NCBI GenBank assembly: GCA_900768625.1
Contig: CAAGDO010000179.1
Location: 1-10,173 of the forward strand
DNA length: 10,173 bases
Direction of reading: 5' to 3'
Origin: Bacteroidaceae bacterium
GTDB taxonomy: Bacteria > Bacteroidota > Bacteroidia > Bacteroidales > Bacteroidaceae
The notes under the pieces are model-generated. The model searched no databases. It saw only the letters and a list, made by a program, of their open reading frames with translations, and was not told the DNA's origin. The translations under genes and the position numbers were made by a program. Positions 7,047 to 10,173 of this stretch are shown here, piece after piece (within the stretch, counting starts at the first letter, position 1; every line of letters begins with the position of its first letter).

Positions 7047-7113
7047 GGAGGTTGCAAAATCCATCCCCACAACAATCGGGTCTATGCCCGAAGGGAGGTT
7101 TTGCAACCTTTTT
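7047..7113 (+). terminator. long nested hairpin followed by T-run, terminator-like
   Basis: An 11-bp perfect outer stem, AGGTTGCAAAA (7049-7059) with TTTTGCAACCT (7099-7109), is extended by two G-T pairs. Inside it CC/CCC (7061-7062, 7065-7067) can pair with GGG/GG (7093-7095, 7097-7098). An apical hairpin TCGGG (7076-7080) with CCCGA (7087-7091) closes on the loop TCTATG. Four T (7110-7113) follow. The position, 135 bp after adk and about 160 bp before obgE, suits a terminator separating hpt-adk from obgE-pgeF. The internal structure is richer than a terminator needs, so a regulatory leader or small RNA is also possible. Confidence 0.5.
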
Positions 7114-7274
7114 CAAAAAAGAATGAAGCCGTCTGAGCTTCTCCATATGAAATCGTCTGAACTTTAAAGAAGATCTCAAATCCAAATCAAATCTTCGTCA
7201 GAAAAATCTTGGACGACTTCTCTTCTCTCTATATATATAAACCCTAATCCCTAAGGAATAACAGTCAGAAACAC

Positions 7275-8441
7275 ATGGCAGAATCCAATTTCGTAGACTA
7301 CGTGAAAATATATTGCCGTTCAGGCAAAGGCGGACGAGGCTCGATGCATATGCACCGTGCGAAGTACCAGCCCAATGGTGGCCCCGACGGCGGAGACGGA
7401 GGACGGGGAGGCAATGTCTATCTCAGAGGCAACCATAACTACTGGACCCTTCTCCATCTCAGATATGAACGCCATGTGTTCGCTGGAAACGGCGGAAATG
7501 GCTCGAAATGCTGTTCTCATGGCAGTGACGGCGAAGACAAGTATATCGATGTCCCCCCCGGAACCGTCGCATACGATGCCGAAACCGGCAAGTACATATG
7601 CGATGTGGCACGCGACGGACAAGTCGTCATGCTCCTGAAGGGAGGACGCGGTGGTCTCGGTAATTTCCAGTTCCGCACGTCGACCAACCAGGCTCCCCGA
7701 TTTGCCCAACCCGGCGAACCGATGCAGGAAATGATGGTCATCCTTGAGCTTAAACTTCTCGCAGACGTGGGCCTTGTCGGCTTCCCCAATGCAGGAAAGT
7801 CCACGTTGCTTTCTGCGTTGTCCTCAGCCCGTCCGAAGATTGCCAACTATCCCTTCACGACCATGGAACCCTCGCTCGGTGTCGTGGCCTGTCGTGACGG
7901 AAAATCCTTCGTCATGGCCGATATCCCGGGAATCATCGAGGGCGCATCGGAAGGAAAAGGACTTGGACTTCGCTTCCTTCGCCATATCGAGCGTAACTCC
8001 CTCCTGCTTTTCATGGTGCCGGGCGATACGGACCATATCGCCAAGGAATATGACATTTTGCTCAATGAGTTGCGCCAGTTCACACCCGGCATGCTTGACA
8101 AACACCGCGTCCTTGCTGTGACGAAATGTGACCTGCTCGACGAGGAACTGATGGAAATGCTGCGTGAAGAACTTCCCGATGACCTTCCTGTCGTGTTCAT
8201 TTCCGCTGTGACGGGCTATGGTATTCAGGAACTCAAGGATTTGCTGTGGGAAGAACTCAACAGCGAAAGCAACAAGTTGCAGAGTGTCAGCGAAGAAGGC
8301 TCCATTGTCCATCGTGATAGGGAAAGCCGACAGTTCCAGCAGGATTTCGCTGATTGGAGTGACGAATACGACGACATCGAAGTGGACGATGATGATATCG
8401 AAGAACTCGATGTCTACGATATGGAAGACCTCGAGGACTGA
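7275..8441 (+). CDS. obgE: Obg family GTPase (ribosome assembly / stress GTPase)
   Basis: ObgE/CgtA binds the large ribosomal subunit, assists its late assembly and links GTP/ppGpp levels to growth. Residues 1-160 form the glycine-rich Obg fold: NFVDYVKIYCRSGKGG at the start, GGPDGGDGGRGGNVYL at 35-50, and KGGRGGLGNFQF at 122-133. The G domain follows: G1 GFPNAGKST (169-177), G2 around YPFTT (192-196), G3 DIPGI (216-220), G4 TKCD (283-286) and G5 SAVTGYG (310-316). The family usually has NKxD at G4; TKxD occurs in Bacteroidota as I recall. Instead of a folded C-terminal domain, the protein ends in a strongly acidic tail (about 363-388). With 388 residues the length is typical for this phylum. 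It lies 36 bp ahead of pgeF and is probably co-transcribed with it. No Shine-Dalgarno sequence is seen. Confidence 0.97.
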   Translation: MAESNFVDYVKIYCRSGKGGRGSMHMHRAKYQPNGGPDGGDGGRGGNVYLRGNHNYWTLLHLRYERHVFAGNGGNGSKCCSHGSDGEDKYIDVPPGTVAYDAETGKYICDVARDGQVVMLLKGGRGGLGNFQFRTSTNQAPRFAQPGEPMQEMMVILELKLLADVGLVGFPNAGKSTLLSALSSARPKIANYPFTTMEPSLGVVACRDGKSFVMADIPGIIEGASEGKGLGLRFLRHIERNSLLLFMVPGDTDHIAKEYDILLNELRQFTPGMLDKHRVLAVTKCDLLDEELMEMLREELPDDLPVVFISAVTGYGIQELKDLLWEELNSESNKLQSVSEEGSIVHRDRESRQFQQDFADWSDEYDDIEVDDDDIEELDVYDMEDLED

Positions 8442-8477
8442 CATCCCCGCATCCGTAAACATCAAGTCGCCAAACAG

Positions 8478-9329
8478 ATGACATCAAACACAATCCTGAC
8501 CTATCCGATTGGGCCTTCATCGAAAGTGAAGGCTTTTTCAACCACTCGCATCCCTCCCCATTCCATTTCTTCGGAGGAAGAACGCCGGATGGGGGCTTAT
8601 GCTGCATTCAACGTAACCGACTATTGTGAGGATGACCCCCAGCGTGTCGCTTCCAATCGTTTGTGGCTCGCGGGAGAACTGGGCATTGAAGGCGAACGTC
8701 TCGTCATGCCCCGTCAGACCCATTCGGACCGCATCGAGGAAATTACGGCAGAAACGATGCAACTTTCCGTTGCACAACGACGTGACCTCCTCGATGGCGT
8801 CGATGCCCTCATCACTCGAGAAACGGGACTTTGTATCGGCGTTTCGACGGCTGACTGTGTACCTGTTCTTCTCTTTGATCCTCAAAACGAAGCTGTTGCA
8901 GCCATTCATGCGGGATGGAGAGGAACGGTGAAACGTATCGTCACCAAGACTGTACATCGTATGCAGACGGCTTTTCAGACGAACCCTGCAGAGCTTCATG
9001 CCCTCATCGGGCCGAGCATTTCGCAGAAGGCCTTTGAAGTGGGCGATGAAATCGTCGAAGCTTTCGCAGAAGCGGGATTCGACACGCAGTCCATTGCCCG
9101 ACAGATGGACATGGAACATGAAGATGCAGAGGGAAAAATCTGCACCGTTGTCCGTCCACATATCGATCTTTGGGGTGCTAATGCGCAATTGCTGGAAGAA
9201 GCGGGGGTGAATCTCATGAATATATGCGTGAGTGGCATTTGCACCTATGAACACCACGACACCTTCTTTTCGGCAAGAAGACTGGGCATCCGTTCAGGAA
9301 GAATCTTCACGGGTATCCTCCTTACGTGA
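8478..9329 (+). CDS. pgeF: PgeF/YfiH (DUF152, LACC1-like) purine nucleoside phosphorylase / polyphenol-oxidase family protein
   Basis: The 283-residue protein matches the YfiH/LACC1 family. The zinc-site and catalytic motifs are present: RQTHSD (79-84, His82), STADCVPV (123-130, Cys127) and HAGWRGT (144-150, His144), with IGPSIS at 177-182 and CTYEHHDTFFSARR near 255-268. Family members were first described as laccase-like or as peptidoglycan editing factor. Biochemical work on LACC1 and bacterial homologues shows phosphorolysis of adenosine, guanosine and inosine, plus deamination of adenosine. That activity suits the neighbourhood, since released hypoxanthine or guanine is the substrate of Hpt. 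The choice between purine and cell-wall roles cannot be made from sequence. It is the last gene of the cluster, 36 bp after obgE, starting at MTSNTILTYP with no Shine-Dalgarno sequence. A G-rich tract begins directly after its TGA. Confidence 0.95.
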   Translation: MTSNTILTYPIGPSSKVKAFSTTRIPPHSISSEEERRMGAYAAFNVTDYCEDDPQRVASNRLWLAGELGIEGERLVMPRQTHSDRIEEITAETMQLSVAQRRDLLDGVDALITRETGLCIGVSTADCVPVLLFDPQNEAVAAIHAGWRGTVKRIVTKTVHRMQTAFQTNPAELHALIGPSISQKAFEVGDEIVEAFAEAGFDTQSIARQMDMEHEDAEGKICTVVRPHIDLWGANAQLLEEAGVNLMNICVSGICTYEHHDTFFSARRLGIRSGRIFTGILLT

Positions 9330-9362
9330 GGGGTTGACTTTGTGGGGGTTGGATGGGGTGGG
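9330..9362 (+). other. G-rich, quadruplex-type tract directly after the pgeF stop
   Basis: Four G-runs follow the stop codon on the coding strand: GGGG (9330-9333), GGGGG (9344-9348), GGGG (9355-9358) and GGG (9360-9362), with loops of 10, 6 and 1 bases. This meets a relaxed but not a strict quadruplex pattern, because the first loop exceeds 7. An ordinary hairpin competes: GGG 9360-9362 with CCC 9368-9370. As RNA it would lie at the very start of the pgeF 3' UTR and could slow ribosomes or nucleases. Confidence 0.45.
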
Positions 9363-9392
9363 TGATGCCCCTCTGGTTGTAGGATTCTCTCA

Positions 9393-9406
9393 CGCGCGTA
9401 CGCGCG
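9393..9406. repeat. 14-bp alternating CG palindrome, possible terminator stem
   Basis: CGCGCGTACGCGCG is a perfect palindrome of alternating pyrimidine-purine steps. It could extrude as a short hairpin (5-bp stem, GTAC loop) or favour Z-form DNA under supercoiling. An A/T-rich stretch (CATTTTATGATT) follows, so it could contribute to ending the obgE-pgeF transcript. It lies 64 bp past the pgeF stop. Confidence 0.5.
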
Positions 9407-9628
9407 CATTTTATGATTCCTGCATTTTTACTTTCACCATCCACTTTTGTTTCTGTCAAAAAGCAGAGCTGGGTCAATTACCCTGCAAAAGTCGGCATCC
9501 TCTTTTAATAAGTCCCGATGTTGTAAAAGCTCCAAAGAGACTCAGGAATTTGAGGTCCTTTGGGGTTTCTGCATTGTTGCTGCAGTGTATGTATAATCAA
9601 ACAGAAGTGGTTTGAGATAATGAAATTT

Positions 9629-9730
9629 CTGACTTCGTCAATGCGTCACCCTGAGTCACCCAATTGGAGTACCTAACTCGCTGATTTTCATCACACGCAA
9701 TCTAATGGGGCAAAAAAGTGATGAAGTCAG
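9629..9730. repeat. spaced inverted repeat (12-bp arms, 78-bp interior)
   Basis: CTGACTTCGTCA (9629-9640) and TGATGAAGTCAG (9719-9730) are inverted copies matching at 11 of 12 positions. Inside, TGCGT (9642-9646) can pair with ACGCA (9695-9699), and TCACCC occurs twice close together (about 9645-9661). The interior has no open frame of note. The arrangement could be the closing stem of a structured RNA or a very small inverted-repeat element. No target-site duplication is evident. Confidence 0.4.
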
Positions 9731-9787
9731 GACAATAAAAATGACTTGCTCAATTTGGGCTGCGCCTAAGGTGTCTTTCACGGGAAA

Positions 9788-9830
9788 GGGTGGCCGTGCA
9801 ACGCCACCCAGTGGCTGTGCACAGCCACCC
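9788..9830. repeat. two imperfect 21-bp tandem repeats, each a hairpin
   Basis: The first unit is GGGTGGC (9788-9794), CGTGCAAC loop, GCCACCC (9803-9809): a 7-bp perfect stem. The second contains GTGGCTGTGCACAGCCAC (9811-9828), a perfect 18-bp palindrome, ending again in CCACCC. The units match at 17 of 22 aligned positions with a 21-base period. GGGTGGC of the first can also pair with GCCACCC at 9824-9830, so two mutually exclusive folds exist. A T-rich stretch (TTGCTTGTTATT) follows, allowing a terminator role. Confidence 0.65.
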
Positions 9831-9926
9831 TTGCTTGTTATTCAGGGAAAGAATCCGTGAGACTCCGCAAGGTGGGTTGTCATACGTTTCGTGCCTTGTG
9901 TGGCAACCGTGTTGTTACGCACATAC

Positions 9927-9956
9927 GGGAAGAGCTGAAACACAGAACGTCTTCCC
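9927..9956. other. 7-bp stem hairpin in the non-coding right end
   Basis: GGGAAGA (9927-9933) pairs perfectly with TCTTCCC (9950-9956) across a 16-base loop. A second small inverted repeat, CCTCGCACGAGG, lies at 9995-10006. Neither is followed by a clear T-run. They add to the structural density of this gene-free end, but each alone could arise by chance. Confidence 0.3.
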
Positions 9957-10173
9957 TTCACGCGTGTATCTTATCTTCCATTCCGGCCTGCGAACCTCGC
10001 ACGAGGAAACGCACTTCAGGCTGGTTGAGACGAAGAGCGGCACAGAGACGCGAACCAGGGGTGAAACGTGTGCGTACACAGCGCACGCTACTCTTCCTGC
10101 CTCTTTTGGAATGTCATCTGAAAGGGCATAGCGCAACAGATGGGCACATTTGTCGGATTGAAGGGATTAAGAA

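Larger units (their letters stand above)
6912..7274 (+). other. 363-bp non-coding gap between adk and obgE
   Basis: No open frame here has recognisable features. The gap holds the bulged hairpin at 6953-6999, the nested hairpin at 7047-7113, and a 15-base imperfect direct repeat, AAGCCGTCTGAGCTT (7126-7140) and AAATCGTCTGAACTT (7150-7164), matching at 12 of 15 positions with a 24-base period. GAAGAT (7168-7173) and ATCTTC (7191-7196) form a short inverted repeat. The last 60 bases before obgE are pyrimidine-rich and then A/T-rich (a TATATATATA-type stretch near 7231-7240). I see no clean TAnnTTTG box, so the obgE promoter, if present, is not identified. Confidence 0.6.
9330..10173. other. 844-bp stretch without a recognisable gene
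   Basis: The longest open frames here are 127 residues (9232-9615, mostly an out-of-frame reading of pgeF), 113 residues (9790-10131, plus) and 73 residues (9915-10136, minus). None shows a family motif, a membrane segment or a sensible leader, and the 113-residue frame begins by translating the 21-bp hairpin repeat. No tRNA, rRNA or transposase fragment was recognised. What the stretch does hold is structure: the G-rich tract, the CG palindrome, the spaced inverted repeat and several hairpins, listed separately. The next gene lies beyond the window. Confidence 0.6.

Noticed and set aside
7824..8465. 213-residue open frame on the minus strand
   Set aside because: It is antisense to the obgE G domain and acidic tail; the runs of F, V and I reflect the complement of acidic codons.
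8538..9257. 239-residue open frame on the minus strand
   Set aside because: It is antisense to pgeF, which carries the family's catalytic His and Cys motifs on the plus strand.
9790..10131. 113-residue open frame on the plus strand
   Set aside because: It starts by translating the 21-bp hairpin repeat, has mixed low-quality composition, and shows no motif or leader. It was treated as chance in non-coding DNA.
9915..10136. 73-residue open frame on the minus strand
   Set aside because: No motif, no leader and overlap with hairpins on the other reading. There is not enough to call a gene.

Overview
The window looks like a chromosomal segment of a Bacteroidota organism, most likely a Prevotellaceae relative. 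All eight genes are best read as Bacteroidales-type orthologues. Start codons lack Shine-Dalgarno sequences and follow A-rich leaders. Two strong matches to the Bacteroidetes -7 promoter box (TAnnTTTG) sit between the two operons. Base composition looks intermediate by eye. The lineage call is inference; no rRNA or tRNA gene was seen.

Left half (152-5608, minus strand): a tight, co-directional run reading right to left. It holds mutS2 (Smr-domain MutS-like ATPase/nuclease), a membrane-anchored serine hydrolase of the class C beta-lactamase/penicillin-binding fold, a BadF/BadG-type amino-sugar kinase, and an FMN nitroreductase. Gaps are 28, 12 and 44 bp, so one transcript is likely. It ends at the left edge in an 88-bp tandem repeat carrying a strong hairpin.

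Centre (5609-5730): a compact divergent promoter. An almost perfect inverted repeat contains one -7 box for each direction, so mutS2 and hpt probably share a control region.

Right half (5731-9329, plus strand): hpt (hypoxanthine phosphoribosyltransferase), adk (adenylate kinase), obgE (ribosome-associated GTPase) and pgeF/yfiH (multicopper-oxidase-fold protein, purine nucleoside phosphorylase type). Three of the four act directly on purines: PgeF-type enzymes release bases, Hpt converts hypoxanthine/guanine to IMP/GMP, and Adk balances AMP/ADP/ATP. Obg senses GTP. The adk-obgE gap (363 bp) is unusually long and holds two strong hairpins, the second terminator-like, so obgE-pgeF may have its own promoter.

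Right end (9330-10173): 844 bp with no convincing gene, but dense in structure. It contains a G-rich quadruplex-type tract directly after the pgeF stop, a 14-bp alternating CG palindrome, a spaced inverted repeat, a pair of 21-bp imperfect tandem repeats that each form a hairpin, and a further 7-bp-stem hairpin.

Most of the window is conserved housekeeping DNA. I see no defence system, mobile element or CRISPR array. The items most worth a second look are the non-coding structures and the palindromic divergent promoter.
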